Shown piece by piece: positions 45,120-55,152 of a stretch of DNA of 64,000 bases. Position 1 is the stretch's first letter. Every line of letters begins with the position of its first letter. The position numbers and the translations under genes were made by a program. The notes beneath the pieces are model-generated. The model searched no databases, was not told the origin of the DNA, and saw only the letters and a list, made by a program, of their open reading frames with translations. The DNA comes from Rheinheimera sp. 4Y26 (lineage in GTDB: Bacteria > Pseudomonadota > Gammaproteobacteria > Enterobacterales > Alteromonadaceae): the NCBI RefSeq assembly GCF_025245835.1, contig NZ_JAOBWS010000001.1, positions 248,001-312,000 on the forward strand, in the 5' to 3' direction.

Positions 45120-48100
45120 ATGAATATGTCCAAACCCTTTATTCTGCGCCCTGTTGCCACGTCTTTGCTGATGCTGGCGCTGTTAATCGCCGGCATGCTG
45201 AGCTGGCGCTTATTGCCGGTGGCTGCTTTACCTCAGGTCGATTACCCGATTATTCAGGTATTTACCTTTCAGCCAGGCGCCAGCGCCGACATTGTGGCCC
45301 GTACCATTACTGCGCCTCTGGAGCGGCGGCTAGGCCAAATTCCCGGTTTAAAGCAAATGTCGTCGGCAAGTTCCAACGGTGCTTCTGTCATCACTTTGCA
45401 GTTTGCGCTGGTGGTGGATATGGGCGTGGCCGAGCAGGAAGTGCAGTCGGCGATGAATACCGCAGGCTCGTTATTGCCCAATGATTTGCCGGCGCCACCT
45501 GTATATCGCAAAGTAAACCCGGCCGATGCGCCTATTCTGACCTTAGCCGTCAGTTCCGATACCTTGCCTTTGCCGCAGGTATACGATTTAGTCGACACCC
45601 GCATGGCGCAAAAACTGGCGCAATTAACAGGGGTAGGCATGGTGAGTCTGGCTGGCGGGCAGCGCCCGGCCATTCGGGTCAAAGCCAATCCGGCGGCGCT
45701 GGCGTCGTTGGATTTAAGCCTGGAGCAGCTTCGCACTGCCATTACCGGCGCCAATACCAATCAGCCCAAAGGCAGTTTTGACGGTCCCTTCCGCTCGACC
45801 ATGCTGGACGCCAACGACCAAATCCGCGACACCAAAGAATATGAAGAGCTGATAGTGGCCTGGCGCGCTGGCGCACCCATTCGCCTCAAAGATGTGGCTG
45901 CGGTAGCACAAGGCGCAGAAGACAGATTTTTAGCAGCCTGGGCCAATCAGCAAGCGGCAGTGCTGGTGAATATTCAGCGTCAGCCGGGCGCCAACGTTAT
46001 TGAAGTGGCCGACCGAGTACAACAACTGCTGCCACAACTGACCGCCACTATGCCGGCCGCGGTAAAAGTAGAAGTGCTGACAGACCGCACCCAGAGCATC
46101 CGCGCTTCGGTGCATGACGTGCAAATGGAGCTGATTTTTGCTATCGGCCTGGTGGTTGCTGTGACCTTTGTGTTTTTACGTACTATTCCGGCCACTATTA
46201 TTCCCAGTCTGGCGGTGCCACTGAGCCTGGTCGGCACCTTTGCTGTGATGTATCTGCTTGAATTTTCAGTCAATAACCTCACTTTAATGGCGCTGACCAT
46301 AGCCACAGGTTTTGTGGTGGATGATGCTATTGTGATGCTGGAAAACGTAGCACGCCACCGAGAGCAAGGCGCCAGCCCACTCGATGCTGCGCTTAAAGGC
46401 GCCAAAGAAATTGGTTTTACGCTGATCTCTTTAACCTTTTCGTTAATTGCGGTGCTGATACCACTGCTGTTTATGGCCGATGTGGTAGGCCGGTTATTCT
46501 TTGAATTTGCCGTCACTTTGGCGGTGGCGATTTTAATTTCGCTTGTGGTGTCACTTACTTTAACGCCCATGCTGTGCGCTAAGTTACTGACTAAACTGCC
46601 AAAACATGATGATGAAACCGACTGGATGTCACGCGTTATCCGCCGTTATGGCCGCATGCTGCAGTGGGTGTTACAGCATCAAAGGCTGGCCATGCTGACC
46701 ATGCTTGGCACTGTGGCCTTAACTGCGCTGCTTTATCTGGCTGTGCCCAAAGGCTTTTTCCCGGTGCAGGATAGCGGGGTGATTCAGGTGGTAACAGAAG
46801 CACCGCAGGATATTTCTTTTGCCGCTATGGCAGAGCGCCAGCAGCAGCTGGCCGCCACTTTGCTCGGGCATCCGGCGGTGGCCAGTTTAAGTTCTTTTAT
46901 CGGCGTGGATGGCAGTAACAGCAGTATCAATAGCGGCCGTATTTTGCTGAACTTAAAAGCGCACGGCGAGCGCGAGCTAAGCGCCAGCGAAATTATCCGT
47001 GAGCTGGAGCAACAGGCCGGCACTGTCAGTGGCATTAAAGGCTGGTTTCAGCCGGTGCAGGAACTCAGTATCGAAGATAAAGTCAGCCGCACCCAATACC
47101 AGTTCAGCATCACCACGCCCGACAGCGAAGTGTTGGCGCAGTGGCTGCCGGATCTGATGGCAGCGCTGAACGCCAGGCCAGAGCTTTCTGAAGTGGCACA
47201 CGACTTACAACAACAAGGGCTGCAGGCTTTTATCGATATAGACCGCACTGCGGCAGCGCGCCTGGGCATTAGTGTCAGTCAGGTTGGCGCTGCGCTGCAA
47301 AGTGCTTATAGCCAGCGTCAAATCAGCACTTTGTTTACTCAGGCCAACCAGTACCGCGTCATTCTGGAAGTGGATCCGGCGCAAGCCCAGGGCATAGCGG
47401 CGCTGGATAAACTTTATCTGACCACAGCTGCCGGCACAGCAGTGCCGCTTTCGGCTGTGGCTAAAGTCAGCCAGCGTCCGGCCAAACTTTTAATTAACCA
47501 TCAGGGGCAGTTCCCGGCCGTCACTTTGTCTTTTAACCTGGCACCAGGTTATTCGCTGGGTGAAGCCGTTGCCGCAATTGAAGAAGTGCAACAACAGCTG
47601 CAACTGCCGGCCGAAATTGAGCTCAGTTTTCAGGGCGCAGCTGAAGCTTTTCGGGCCTCCTTGAGCAACACCTTATGGCTGGTGCTGGCGGCTGTGCTCA
47701 CCATGTACATAGTGCTGGGCATTTTGTATGAAAGTTTAATTCACCCTGTGACCATTTTATCCACTTTACCTTCGGCCACTGTTGGCGCTTTATTGGCGTT
47801 GCTGTTGATGAACCAGCCGCTCGATTTAATAGCCGTCATCGGCATAGTGCTGCTGATTGGTCTGGTGAAGAAAAACGGCATTATGATGGTGGATTTTGCG
47901 CTCGAAGCGCAGCGCAATCAGGGTTTAACACCTCGCGAAGCCATTTATCAGGCGGCCTTATTGCGTTTCAGGCCTATTTTAATGACCACGCTGGCGGCGC
48001 TGTTTGGCGCAGTGCCTTTGCTGCTTGCCAGTGGCTCAGGCGCCGAGCTGCGTCAGCCTTTGGGTTTGGTGATGGTCGGTGGCTTGATTGTCAGTCAGGT

Positions 48101-48203
48101 GCTGACGTTATTTACCACGCCTGTGGTGTATTTATGGTTTGACCGTTATTTCAGCAGTCAAAGCAGCCAGGACAAAACGGCTGAAAAGGCGGTGGTGCTA
48201 TGA
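45120..48203 (+). CDS. mdtB: RND multidrug efflux permease, MdtB-like
   Basis: A 1027-residue HAE1-type permease with twelve helices and two large periplasmic loops. Typical blocks: [21 protein letters not shown] at the start, [17 protein letters not shown] in helix 4 with paired Asp, and [18 protein letters not shown] in helix 10-11. Starts 3 nt after the adaptor stop. Order and sequence favour MdtB; MdtB and MdtC form a 2:1 heterotrimer in E. coli. Confidence 0.92.
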   Translation: MNMSKPFILRPVATSLLMLALLIAGMLSWRLLPVAALPQVDYPIIQVFTFQPGASADIVARTITAPLERRLGQIPGLKQMSSASSNGASVITLQFALVVDMGVAEQEVQSAMNTAGSLLPNDLPAPPVYRKVNPADAPILTLAVSSDTLPLPQVYDLVDTRMAQKLAQLTGVGMVSLAGGQRPAIRVKANPAALASLDLSLEQLRTAITGANTNQPKGSFDGPFRSTMLDANDQIRDTKEYEELIVAWRAGAPIRLKDVAAVAQGAEDRFLAAWANQQAAVLVNIQRQPGANVIEVADRVQQLLPQLTATMPAAVKVEVLTDRTQSIRASVHDVQMELIFAIGLVVAVTFVFLRTIPATIIPSLAVPLSLVGTFAVMYLLEFSVNNLTLMALTIATGFVVDDAIVMLENVARHREQGASPLDAALKGAKEIGFTLISLTFSLIAVLIPLLFMADVVGRLFFEFAVTLAVAILISLVVSLTLTPMLCAKLLTKLPKHDDETDWMSRVIRRYGRMLQWVLQHQRLAMLTMLGTVALTALLYLAVPKGFFPVQDSGVIQVVTEAPQDISFAAMAERQQQLAATLLGHPAVASLSSFIGVDGSNSSINSGRILLNLKAHGERELSASEIIRELEQQAGTVSGIKGWFQPVQELSIEDKVSRTQYQFSITTPDSEVLAQWLPDLMAALNARPELSEVAHDLQQQGLQAFIDIDRTAAARLGISVSQVGAALQSAYSQRQISTLFTQANQYRVILEVDPAQAQGIAALDKLYLTTAAGTAVPLSAVAKVSQRPAKLLINHQGQFPAVTLSFNLAPGYSLGEAVAAIEEVQQQLQLPAEIELSFQGAAEAFRASLSNTLWLVLAAVLTMYIVLGILYESLIHPVTILSTLPSATVGALLALLLMNQPLDLIAVIGIVLLIGLVKKNGIMMVDFALEAQRNQGLTPREAIYQAALLRFRPILMTTLAALFGAVPLLLASGSGAELRQPLGLVMVGGLIVSQVLTLFTTPVVYLWFDRYFSSQSSQDKTAEKAVVL

Positions 48204-51200
48204 ATCTGGCGGCGCCTTTTATTCAAAGGCCGGTGGCCAGCGGTTTAATTGCCAGCGCCATTTTGCTGCTGGGGCTGTTGTGCTGGCGTTTATTGCCGGT
48301 GTCGCCGCTGCCGGCGGTGGATTTTCCGATGATAGTCGTCAGCGCCAGCTTACCGGGCGCCAGCCCTGAAAGCATGGCGGCCACAGTGGCCACACCGCTG
48401 GAGCGGGCGCTTGGCAGTATTGCCGGCATTCGCCGCATCAGTTCCAACAGCAATCAGGGCTCTGCTCAGGTGCGGCTGGAGTTTGAGCTGGACCGTAACG
48501 TCGACGAAGCCGCCCGTGATGTGCAGGCCGCCATTAACGCTGTGCGTGGTCAGTTACCGTCTGGTATGCCGGGCAATCCGTCGTATCGTAAATTTAACCC
48601 GTCACAAGCGCCGGTAATGGCTTTGGCGCTCAGCTCCGACAACCTGGCTTCCAGTGTGTTATACGACGCCGCCGCCACTGTGATTGCGCAGAAGTTACTG
48701 CAAATTCAAGGGGTTGGTGAAGTTGAAGTCACGGGCGCTTCTCTGCCTGCGGTGCGGGTGCAGCTGAATCCGGCCATGCTCAGCCATTTTGGTGTGGCGT
48801 TGGATGAAGTGCGCAGCGCCATTGCCAGCGCCAATGCCACAGTGCCTGTGGGTGTGGTGGAGCACAACGAACAACGTTGGCAGCTGGCTACTAACCAGAC
48901 CATGCGCCGTGCCAGTGATTATCAGAAGCTGGTGGTGAAGTATGTCAATGGTGCGCCTATTTATCTGTCCGATGTGGCCACAGTGTCAGACTCCACCGAA
49001 AACCGTTACAGCGCGGGTTTTCACAATGAAAAAAGCGCCGTTATTTTACAAATCAGCAGACGCAGCGGCGCCAATATAGTCGCCACTATCGATGCCATTT
49101 CCGCTGCTTTACCTCAGTTGCAGGCCTTGGTGCCGGCCGACGCCGAGCTTGCAGTGGTGATGGACAGGTCGCCTGTGATCCGCGCCACTTTAGCTGAAGC
49201 GCAAATCAGTTTAATGCTGTCGGTGCTGTTGGTGGTGCTGGTGGTGTGGTTGTTTTTGGGCAAACTCCGCAGTGCGCTTATTCCAAGCCTGGCCATTCCA
49301 GTGTCGTTAATCGGCGCTTTTGTCGTGATGTATCTGTGTGATTTTTCGCTGAATAATTTATCGGTGATGGCGCTTATCGTTGCTGCTGGTTTAGTGGTGG
49401 ACGACGCCATAGTGGTGTTGGAAAACATTAAACGTCATATCGAAACCGGCTTAAGCCCGCTGGAGGCGGCGAAAAAAGGCGCGGCCGAAGTGGGTTTTAC
49501 TTTGGTGGCGATGAACTCGGCGCTGATTGTGGTGTTTTTATCCATTTTATTTATGGGCGGTTTAGTGGAGCGGTTGTTCCGCGAGTTTTCCATTACGCTG
49601 TGCGCCGCCATGCTGATTTCGTTGTTTATTTCGCTGACGTTAACCCCCAGTTTGTCGGCGCTGCTGTTGCAAAAACAGCCCGGCAAATCGGCTGCATCTT
49701 TAGCGCAGCAAGCCACAACCACAAGCGGTATACAAAAGTTTGGTCAGCGTTTTGCTCAGAAATATCAGGCCAGCCTGGCTTGGGTACTGCAGTTTAAAAA
49801 GTCGGTGCTGACGCTGATGTTGCTGGTGTTTGGCGCCAATATCTGGCTGTACAGCCAATTGCCGGGCGGTATGTTGCCGGATCAGGATACAGGCCAGCTC
49901 AGTGGTTTTGTGCGCGGTGACGATGGTTTTTCTTATCAGGTGATGCAGCCAAAAATTGAAGAATTCCGCCAGTTGCTGCTCAAAGACCCGGCCGTTGCTG
50001 ATGTGACAGGCGCCAGCGGTGGTGCTATGGGCCTCAGTAATTCCTGGATGCGGGTGCGGTTAAAGCCGCTCAGTGAGCGCGGTGTTTCAGCGCAGCAGGT
50101 GGTCAACAGGGTGCGGATGAGCGCGCCTAAGGTGCCTGGCGCTATGTTGTTTTTAAGTGTGGAGCAGGATATCCGCTTAAGCTCACCCTGGAACAGCAGT
50201 GACTATGAGCTGTTGTTATTGTCAGGCGAGCTGAAACCACTGCGCGAATGGGGTAAAAAAGCCGCCGAAGCGATGAAAGAGCTGCCTGAATTAGTGGATG
50301 TAGACGCGCCGGGCGGCGAAGACGCGCAGCAGGTGGTGCTGAGCATTGACCGCGAAGCGGCGCAGCGCCTCGGGGTGGATATGCGCACTGTGGCCACTAT
50401 GCTGAACAACTCGTTTTCGCAGCGTCAGGTGGCCACGCTGTACGATGAAATGAACCAATACAGAGTGGTGATGGAACTGGCGCCAGGTTATACCGCTCAG
50501 CCGGAAGTACTGAAACAGCTGATGTTAATTTCCAAAGACGGCAGCCGGGTGCCGCTCAGTGCCATTGCCAGTTACGACTATGGCCTGGTCAGCGACAGGG
50601 TGCGTCACGACGGCCAGTTTGCCTCTATGGGGATAGGTTATGGCCTGGCGCCCGATGTCACTGCAGAGCAGGCGGCAGCGGCGATAGACCGGATGCTGGC
50701 CAAACTGATGATCCCGTCTGTGGTACATACGGTCAATGGTGAAGATCAGCGTAATGCTATGTTTCAGAACGAAGATAATTTCTGGTTGATGGTGGGCGTG
50801 GTGCTGGCGGTGTATCTGGTGCTTGGCGTGCTGTATGAAAGTGTGGTGCAGCCGCTGACTATTATCTCCACTTTACCTTGTGCCGGCATTGGCGCTTTGC
50901 TGGCGCTGTATCTGACCGGCTCTGCCTTTAGTTTGATTGCTTTGCTTGGGCTGTTTTTACTCATTGGTATTGTGATGAAAAACGCCATTTTGCTGATTGA
51001 TTTTGCCCTGGCGGCTGAGCGGCGGGGTTTAACCCCACAGCAAGCCATATTGCAGGCAGCCAGTCAGCGTCTGCGGCCAATTTTAATGACTAATTGCGCG
51101 GCCGTGCTGGGCGCTGTGCCTTTGCTGCTTGGCATGGGTGAAGGCTCTGAGCTGCGCCAGCCGCTTGGTATTACCATAGTGGGTGGTTTGCTGGTGAGTC

Positions 51201-51301
51201 AGTTGCTGACCTTATACAGCACGCCAGTGGTGTATTTGTTATTAAGCCGCTTTCGGCGCAACACAGCCAGTGTGGCAGACACTCTGGCTGCCGGGCGCTA
51301 A
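48200..51301 (+). CDS. mdtC: RND multidrug efflux permease, MdtC-like
   Basis: A 1033-residue HAE1-type permease, similar in layout to the preceding gene product. Blocks: [39 protein letters not shown] with paired Asp in helix 4, and [18 protein letters not shown]. The start overlaps the mdtB stop by 4 nt (ATGA), so the two are translationally coupled as expected for subunits of one heterotrimer. Ends at a strong palindromic terminator. Confidence 0.92.
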   Translation: MNLAAPFIQRPVASGLIASAILLLGLLCWRLLPVSPLPAVDFPMIVVSASLPGASPESMAATVATPLERALGSIAGIRRISSNSNQGSAQVRLEFELDRNVDEAARDVQAAINAVRGQLPSGMPGNPSYRKFNPSQAPVMALALSSDNLASSVLYDAAATVIAQKLLQIQGVGEVEVTGASLPAVRVQLNPAMLSHFGVALDEVRSAIASANATVPVGVVEHNEQRWQLATNQTMRRASDYQKLVVKYVNGAPIYLSDVATVSDSTENRYSAGFHNEKSAVILQISRRSGANIVATIDAISAALPQLQALVPADAELAVVMDRSPVIRATLAEAQISLMLSVLLVVLVVWLFLGKLRSALIPSLAIPVSLIGAFVVMYLCDFSLNNLSVMALIVAAGLVVDDAIVVLENIKRHIETGLSPLEAAKKGAAEVGFTLVAMNSALIVVFLSILFMGGLVERLFREFSITLCAAMLISLFISLTLTPSLSALLLQKQPGKSAASLAQQATTTSGIQKFGQRFAQKYQASLAWVLQFKKSVLTLMLLVFGANIWLYSQLPGGMLPDQDTGQLSGFVRGDDGFSYQVMQPKIEEFRQLLLKDPAVADVTGASGGAMGLSNSWMRVRLKPLSERGVSAQQVVNRVRMSAPKVPGAMLFLSVEQDIRLSSPWNSSDYELLLLSGELKPLREWGKKAAEAMKELPELVDVDAPGGEDAQQVVLSIDREAAQRLGVDMRTVATMLNNSFSQRQVATLYDEMNQYRVVMELAPGYTAQPEVLKQLMLISKDGSRVPLSAIASYDYGLVSDRVRHDGQFASMGIGYGLAPDVTAEQAAAAIDRMLAKLMIPSVVHTVNGEDQRNAMFQNEDNFWLMVGVVLAVYLVLGVLYESVVQPLTIISTLPCAGIGALLALYLTGSAFSLIALLGLFLLIGIVMKNAILLIDFALAAERRGLTPQQAILQAASQRLRPILMTNCAAVLGAVPLLLGMGEGSELRQPLGITIVGGLLVSQLLTLYSTPVVYLLLSRFRRNTASVADTLAAGR

Positions 51302-51336
51302 CACAACAACATCATCAGCCTGGTTACCCAGCCAAT

Positions 51337-51364
51337 AAAAAAACCACCTTAAGGTGGTTTTTTT
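51337..51364 (+). terminator. Bidirectional terminator after mdtC
   Basis: A perfect 28-bp palindrome: a run of seven A's and CCACCTT, followed by AAGGTGG and seven T's. It separates the converging mdtC and CigR-like genes. Confidence 0.9.
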
Positions 51365-51400
51365 ATATCAGGCGTTTAACAGCAAACTGCAAGCTGCCGA

Positions 51401-51946
51401 TTAACGGAATACGTCGGTCAGAATATCGGCCACCACCATAGTGGCAATAGACACCAGCACTAAGTCGGTGCCACAGACCTGCCACTGATAACCTTCATGT
51501 TGTGGCAGTTGGCTCAGCATTTGTGAATGGCCGAGTTTTTTTGCAATACCAGGTGGCAGTGGTTTGCCCCGCGCCAGATTTTTGCGGATGCCTGGTGGCA
51601 GTTGCTGATAACCGGTTTGCTGGTAGCTCACCGCCAGTTCGCGCGCCTGACCAAAACTGATACCGGCCGTAACATTGACACCACCAATCTGGCTGTTAAT
51701 AGCCACAGTGCCACCACCCAGGGCTGCGCCCGCCACAGCAGCGCCTGTCAGCACTGCGGTGTCGCTACTGTAGCCGGCCTGGGCAGATTTCTGACCTTTT
51801 TGCCCGGCTTTTTGCGCTTTCTGCGCTTTTTGTTCGGCGGCCTGGCCTTTATTGCCTTTGCCTGGTTTGGGGTCGGCCTGCACAGCGCTGGCACTTAGCG
51901 CAACTGCGGCGGCCACTAACAGGTGCAACAGGGTGTGTTTTTGCAT
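51401..51946 (-). CDS. CigR-family periplasmic protein
   Basis: A 181-residue exported protein with a signal peptide (AVQA). A Lys/Gln/Ala/Gly-rich low-complexity stretch (26-60) is followed by a glycine-rich segment and a C-terminal RcnB/CigR-like domain: LPPGIRKNLARGKPLPPGIAKKL and YQWQVCGTDLVLVSIATMVVADIL. CigR-family proteins are small inner-membrane or periplasmic proteins; in Salmonella CigR modulates virulence through MgtC. No mgtC is nearby. AAGGAG before the ATG. Confidence 0.8.
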   Translation of the reverse strand: MQKHTLLHLLVAAAVALSASAVQADPKPGKGNKGQAAEQKAQKAQKAGQKGQKSAQAGYSSDTAVLTGAAVAGAALGGGTVAINSQIGGVNVTAGISFGQARELAVSYQQTGYQQLPPGIRKNLARGKPLPPGIAKKLGHSQMLSQLPQHEGYQWQVCGTDLVLVSIATMVVADILTDVFR

Positions 51947-52157
51947 GGGTAACTCCTTGCGCGCAAAGGCGGCTGCTGTTTTAAGTTGTCGGGCTTTTGG
52001 TTTTAGCCCTTACCATCATGGCAATCATCGCCTGAGTGTAGCGCTCTGGGCGCCACAAACCAAGGCTTAAAAATCACGGAAAATTTGCCGGAAAAGCCTT
52101 ACAAATCTGAGCATGGCTGTTATGCTGCGCGCCATTTTTTCAGGCGGGTTTATTTGT

Positions 52158-52388
52158 ATGTTTAATAGTCAATTCAGTCAGTTAGAGCAGTCTATTCAGC
52201 GTTTAGTGCTGGACAATCAACAATTACAGCAAGCGCTGCTGCAAAAAGAAGCGGCTTTAAAAGCGCAGCAAGACGAACTGGAGTTATTACAACTGAGCAT
52301 GATGGAGTCGGAAGAGCAGGCGCAGCATGCAGCACAGCGGTTGGACGCGCTGCTGGCGTTATTTCCAAAAGCTGCAGCGCAGCCATAA
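52158..52388 (+). CDS. Small coiled-coil protein upstream of zapA (TIGR02449-like)
   Basis: A 76-residue all-helical protein with continuous heptads rich in Leu, Gln and Glu (LEQSIQRLVLDNQQLQQALLQKEAALKAQQDELELLQLSM). It precedes zapA by 15 nt, the position of the TIGR02449 coiled-coil family in gammaproteobacteria; ZapB-like function is possible but unproven. ATG 52158 chosen since it starts the heptads; the longer 52113 reading lacks a site. Confidence 0.7.
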   Translation: MFNSQFSQLEQSIQRLVLDNQQLQQALLQKEAALKAQQDELELLQLSMMESEEQAQHAAQRLDALLALFPKAAAQP

Positions 52389-52403
52389 CGCGGGGCTGCA
52401 GCC

Positions 52404-52706
52404 ATGATTCACGCCGAATATACCGAACTGACGCTGGAGATAGCAGGGCGCGACTACAAACTAAAAACCCTGGCGCAGCAGCAAGAAGGTTTGCAGGAAG
52501 CTGCCTCTTTGTTAAATCAGAAAATTTTTGAGCTGAAAAACCGCGGCCGGCATTTAAGCAACGAGCAGGCCGCTATTCTGGCGGCTTTGCATTTAAGTTA
52601 CGACCTGCTGACCGAACGCGAGCTGCTGGCGCAAGACCGGCAACGCATTGAAGAGCGGCTGACACAGCTGCAACAGGCTATTGCAGGGGCTTTGCCGCAG
52701 GGGTAA
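52404..52706 (+). CDS. zapA: Cell division protein ZapA
   Basis: A 100-residue protein with the ZapA layout: beta strands TLEIAGRDYKLK at the N-terminus, then helix (EAASLLNQKIFELKN) and the long C-terminal coiled coil (AALHLSYDLLTERELLAQDRQRIEERLTQLQQAI). ZapA bundles FtsZ protofilaments at mid-cell. It follows the small coiled-coil gene and precedes a structured non-coding region in the place 6S RNA normally occupies. Confidence 0.88.
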   Translation: MIHAEYTELTLEIAGRDYKLKTLAQQQEGLQEAASLLNQKIFELKNRGRHLSNEQAAILAALHLSYDLLTERELLAQDRQRIEERLTQLQQAIAGALPQG

Positions 52707-52734
52707 AGCTCACTGAACTGGTAATCGGGCGCCG

Positions 52735-52890
52735 CAGCTTTGCAGGCTAGTGTTGCGGTCAGATATTGCCTGAGGCGCTGTGGCATTCATACCGGCGTTG
52801 CATAGGCAGCCAAAGCCTGTTACGCCGTTCGCCCGCGAATCGCTCCCCGATTCGCTGTTGAATGCTCACTCTGCAACAAACCCAGGCTGC
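52735..52890 (+). ncRNA. ssrS: Candidate 6S RNA (ssrS) downstream of zapA
   Basis: In many gammaproteobacteria ssrS follows zapA directly. This gene-free stretch folds in a 6S-like way by eye: TTGCAG (52740-52745) with CTGCAA (52871-52876) closes the structure; GGCATTCA (52782-52789) pairs with TGAATGCT (52859-52866); CGGCGT...ACGCCG (52793-52827) forms an apical hairpin; and GCGAATCG/CGATTCGC (52835-52855) forms a second hairpin on the 3' side. Primary sequence does not clearly match E. coli 6S, so ends and identity are uncertain. fau/ygfA, the usual next gene, is absent. Confidence 0.4.
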
Positions 52891-52923
52891 TGACGAATCT
52901 ATAGATGCGGCTTTTCAGGCAAC

Positions 52924-52951
52924 AAAAAAGCCAGCATCAGCTGGCTTTTGC
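52924..52951. terminator. Bidirectional terminator between the zapA/ncRNA unit and DUF3297
   Basis: AAAAGCCAGC (52926-52935) and GCTGGCTTTT (52940-52949) form a 10-bp stem with an ATCA loop, flanked by A's and T's, so it can work on both strands. Confidence 0.85.
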
Positions 52952-52971
52952 TGTCACACAGAATGATTGGC

Positions 52972-53220
52972 TTATTTATAAAAAGCTTCAACCTTGCCTT
53001 TGACTGTCATTAACAGTGGCTGGCCGCGGCGGTCCAGCGCTTTTGGTGCCGGGAATTTTACCCAGCCTTCGCTGATGCAATATTCTTCTACGTCAAAACG
53101 TTCTTTGCCGTTAAACAGAATGCCAATTTCATGTTCAAAAATTTCTGCCACATAAAACGGGCTGCGTGGGTGAACACTCAAACGGTCTGGTAAAGCTGGG
53201 CGTGTGCTGGTATCGGTCAT
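52972..53220 (-). CDS. DUF3297 family protein
   Basis: An 82-residue soluble protein. ALPDRLSVHPRSPFY, IGILFNGKERFDVEEYCISEGWVKF and the late LDRRGQPLLMTVKGKVEAFYK match DUF3297, a small conserved proteobacterial family without assigned function (glutathione peroxidase annotations in databases appear unfounded for it). ATG 53220 chosen over an upstream codon at 53268, as the family starts with M-T/S-D-T. It marks the last core gene before the AT-rich accessory segment. Confidence 0.85.
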   Translation of the reverse strand: MTDTSTRPALPDRLSVHPRSPFYVAEIFEHEIGILFNGKERFDVEEYCISEGWVKFPAPKALDRRGQPLLMTVKGKVEAFYK

Positions 53221-53268
53221 GATAAAAATCTTTGCTGAATAAAAAGTGCGCCATTGTAGGCAAAGCAC

Positions 53269-53626
53269 GCTTTAGGCTCAAGAGTGGCGGGTGGAAATAT
53301 GAATAGCCGTGCCAGGCGTTTGACTAATGAGTTGCTTTCATGAGGGTTGAATTTATGCCATAAGCGGACGAGATACACGCGCATTTTCTTCACTTAGTCC
53401 AGACAACGACAGCAGATCATAACAGGCTAAATCATCAGTGATTGGCGATGAGTTTTTTCAGAACAACTTGCGTACCGGATATATAAGTTTTGTTGGGTTA
53501 GTTTTTATCGGATTTAGAAAAATAAGTTGAAAAATAGTAACTGAGTATTTAGCTTGGTATAAGTAAAAATCATCAAAGAAGGCGGAGAAATGTTCGACTT
53601 GCGAGCAGAGTACCTTCTATGAATTT
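53269..53626. other. AT-rich gene-free flank of the cassette segment
   Basis: No gene can be supported in this stretch. Base composition shifts to AT-rich from about 53440, matching the cassettes that follow. It ends at GTTAGGT (53627-53633), an R'-type core site. No integron integrase gene and no clear attI or complete upstream attC was found; AGAAGG/CCTTCT arms near 53578-53619 hint at a degenerate site. Confidence 0.5.
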
Positions 53627-53638
53627 GTTAGGTATTTG

Positions 53639-53947
53639 ATGGATATCGAAAAACAACCAATCCATGTATTTATTCGAGAGGTAGTCTTAAAAACTCCTCA
53701 AGGCTGGGTTCTTGCAGCGAGCTTTATTATTAATTGGCTGATAGTTCTATTGGTTTCAGTAACATCGTCATCCATTTTTGTACCTGAAAGCGGAGTTACT
53801 TCAATATATTTATTGCTTTTACCTTGGCCATTTGTTGTCTTAATGATCTTCGTCAAAGCATCGTCGCCTCATTACAATTCAAGTATATGGGCTACGTTTT
53901 TGACACTATGGATAGCTGGCGCCCCGTATTGGTGGGTTTATGTCTAA
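53639..53947 (+). CDS. Cassette-borne small membrane protein
   Basis: A 102-residue protein with three predicted membrane helices (about 22-42, 50-70 and 78-98). I do not recognise it. ATG 53639 lies 6 nt after the GTTAGGT core site, and the TAA stop is part of the GTCTAAC core of the following attC-like site. This compact fit is typical of an integron cassette. No ribosome-binding site, as is common for first cassettes. Function unknown. Confidence 0.6.
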   Translation: MDIEKQPIHVFIREVVLKTPQGWVLAASFIINWLIVLLVSVTSSSIFVPESGVTSIYLLLLPWPFVVLMIFVKASSPHYNSSIWATFLTLWIAGAPYWWVYV

Positions 53948-54018
53948 CAATACACGCATTTGCGGCATTCGGCCGCAGCGAAGCTCACAAGTTCGCGCGC
54001 GTGCGCTAATAGTTAGGG
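53942..54018 (+). repeat. attC-like recombination site 1
   Basis: Starts with GTCTAAC (53942-53948) and ends with GTTAGGG (54012-54018), core sites whose CTAAC/GTTAG parts pair. Inside are CACGC (53953-53957) with GCGTG (53999-54003), and two hairpins: TGCGGC/GCCGCA (53961-53977) and GCGAA/TTCGC (53978-53996). Length 77 nt and single-strand foldability fit attC. The last core base is G, not the usual pyrimidine. Confidence 0.6.
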
Positions 54019-54039
54019 CTAAATAAAGGAGCTAGTTCA

Positions 54040-54498
54040 ATGACCAAAACTTGGATTTTTGTTTTAACGATGCTTTTTGCAAATTGCACATTTGTAAATG
54101 CTCAACATGAATATGACTCTGATACAGCGGAGAACATAAAATCTATTTATTGGCTAACGAAAACCGAAGATGGCGCTATTGTGTACGCTCGATTGGAAGG
54201 TTTTTACTCGATCAGGGATTTAATCGATCAGACAATATTGACAGGCCATATCTCTCAGGATGCAGTAGTAAACTCAGATAGCGCAGATAAACTTCTTCTG
54301 ATGATGCCAGAGCAGGAAAGTATTCTGGAAATCCTCATAACTGATAATCACCTAATTTTTAACGGTTTAAATTATCAGTTGGATAGTAATTTGATAAATA
54401 AACTAAAAGCTATGAATGACTATCGGATTGATAAAGGTGATTTAATCTCACCAAGCATGTTATCAATTGCCAAGGAAAGGTTTGGCAGTCACCTCTAA
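54040..54498 (+). CDS. Cassette-borne exported hypothetical protein
   Basis: A 152-residue protein with a signal peptide (1-21, cleavage near VNA). The mature part is acidic and soluble, with no motif I recognise. AAGGAG lies at 54026-54031 upstream of the ATG at 54040. It occupies the second cassette, between attC-like sites, and has AT-rich codon use unlike the core genes. Function unknown. Confidence 0.65.
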   Translation: MTKTWIFVLTMLFANCTFVNAQHEYDSDTAENIKSIYWLTKTEDGAIVYARLEGFYSIRDLIDQTILTGHISQDAVVNSDSADKLLLMMPEQESILEILITDNHLIFNGLNYQLDSNLINKLKAMNDYRIDKGDLISPSMLSIAKERFGSHL

Positions 54499-54504
54499 AT
54501 GGCC

Positions 54505-54592
54505 CTGACGAACAAATATTATCGCCAAAAAACAGCGCTGGCTGCTACTTCAACCCGCTGCGCGGCTTTTCGCGCTAAATTTGGGCGTTATA
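54505..54592 (+). repeat. attC-like recombination site 2 (degenerate)
   Basis: Lies between the second and third cassette ORFs. AATATTATCGCCAAA (54515-54529) is imperfectly complementary to TTTGGGCGTTATATT (54580-54594), and AGCGC (54534-54538) pairs with GCGCT (54572-54576). The GGGCGTTAT end resembles Vibrio-type attC sites, but the R'' core (GACGAAC) departs from consensus. Less certain than site 1. Confidence 0.4.
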
Positions 54593-54623
54593 TTTTATTT
54601 ACTTAACAATCATAGAGTCTGCC

Positions 54624-55142
54624 ATGCGTATCTTAATTACCTGGGTTTTTCTGTTTTTTACAGCTGTTCCGGTGCTGGCGGCCGATCCTGGTGAACTGGT
54701 TGTTATTGCAAAATCCTATAAACTTCACTCAAAAATTCTTAAAGATACTCGTCGTTATAACGTTATGTTGCCGGCAGGGTATGAGGAAGGGAAAGCTGAT
54801 TATCCGCTTTTGATTTTGCTTGATGGTGGCGCCAATGAAGACTTCCATCATTTATCAGACATAGTGCAAGTGTCTGTCGGTAATGGCTCAATGCGTCCTT
54901 TTATTGTTGTGGGTATCGAAAAAACACAACGCCGCCGTGATTTTACGCCGGCAACGGATGACCCACGAGATAAGGAAGTTGCCCCCATCGTTGGCGGTGC
55001 TAACGAGTTTCGTCGTTTTCTTGCAGAAGAACTGCTGCCGAATGCAAAACGTCACCCCAACTTACCTGCACGATCACTGGCTGCTTATCACCCGTTGCAC
55101 TTTCATGTAACCACCAGTTTCAGCAATCATCCAGTTAATTGA
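54624..55142 (+). pseudogene. Truncated exported esterase-like alpha/beta hydrolase
   Basis: A 172-codon ORF with a signal peptide (cleavage near VLA). The first 150 residues match the start of the PF00756 esterase family (RYNVMLPAGYEEGKADYPLLILLDGG, FIVVGIEKTQRRRDFTPATDDPRD, GGANEFRRFLAEELLP). The protein breaks off just before the G-x-S-x-G nucleophile elbow and ends in an unrelated tail (LAAYHPLHFHVTTSFSNHPVN), so the catalytic triad is missing. A MITE-like element begins 18 nt after the stop. Probably non-functional, the remnant of a cassette cut by deletion or insertion. Confidence 0.7.
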
Positions 55143-55152
55143 CCGTCAGATA

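Larger units (their letters stand above)
53627..55142 (+). mobile_element. Integrase-less gene-cassette cluster (CALIN-like)
   Basis: Three AT-rich plus-strand ORFs lie head to tail and are separated by attC-like sites, the first with its stop codon inside the R'' core, as in integron cassettes. GTTAGGT at 53627-53633 opens the first cassette. Codon use and GC differ from the neighbouring core genes. There is no intI in the window, so this is a CALIN-type array or the far end of one. The third ORF is truncated and its attC lost. Confidence 0.55.

Noticed and set aside
45980-46570. Minus-strand ORF of 196 codons within mdtB
   Set aside because: Shadow of the permease reading frame, rich in Ser/Thr/Ala without a fold pattern.
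53269-53626. Integron integrase or attI upstream of the cassettes
   Set aside because: No tyrosine recombinase coding sequence exists in the window and no convincing attI was seen; only a single R'-type core.
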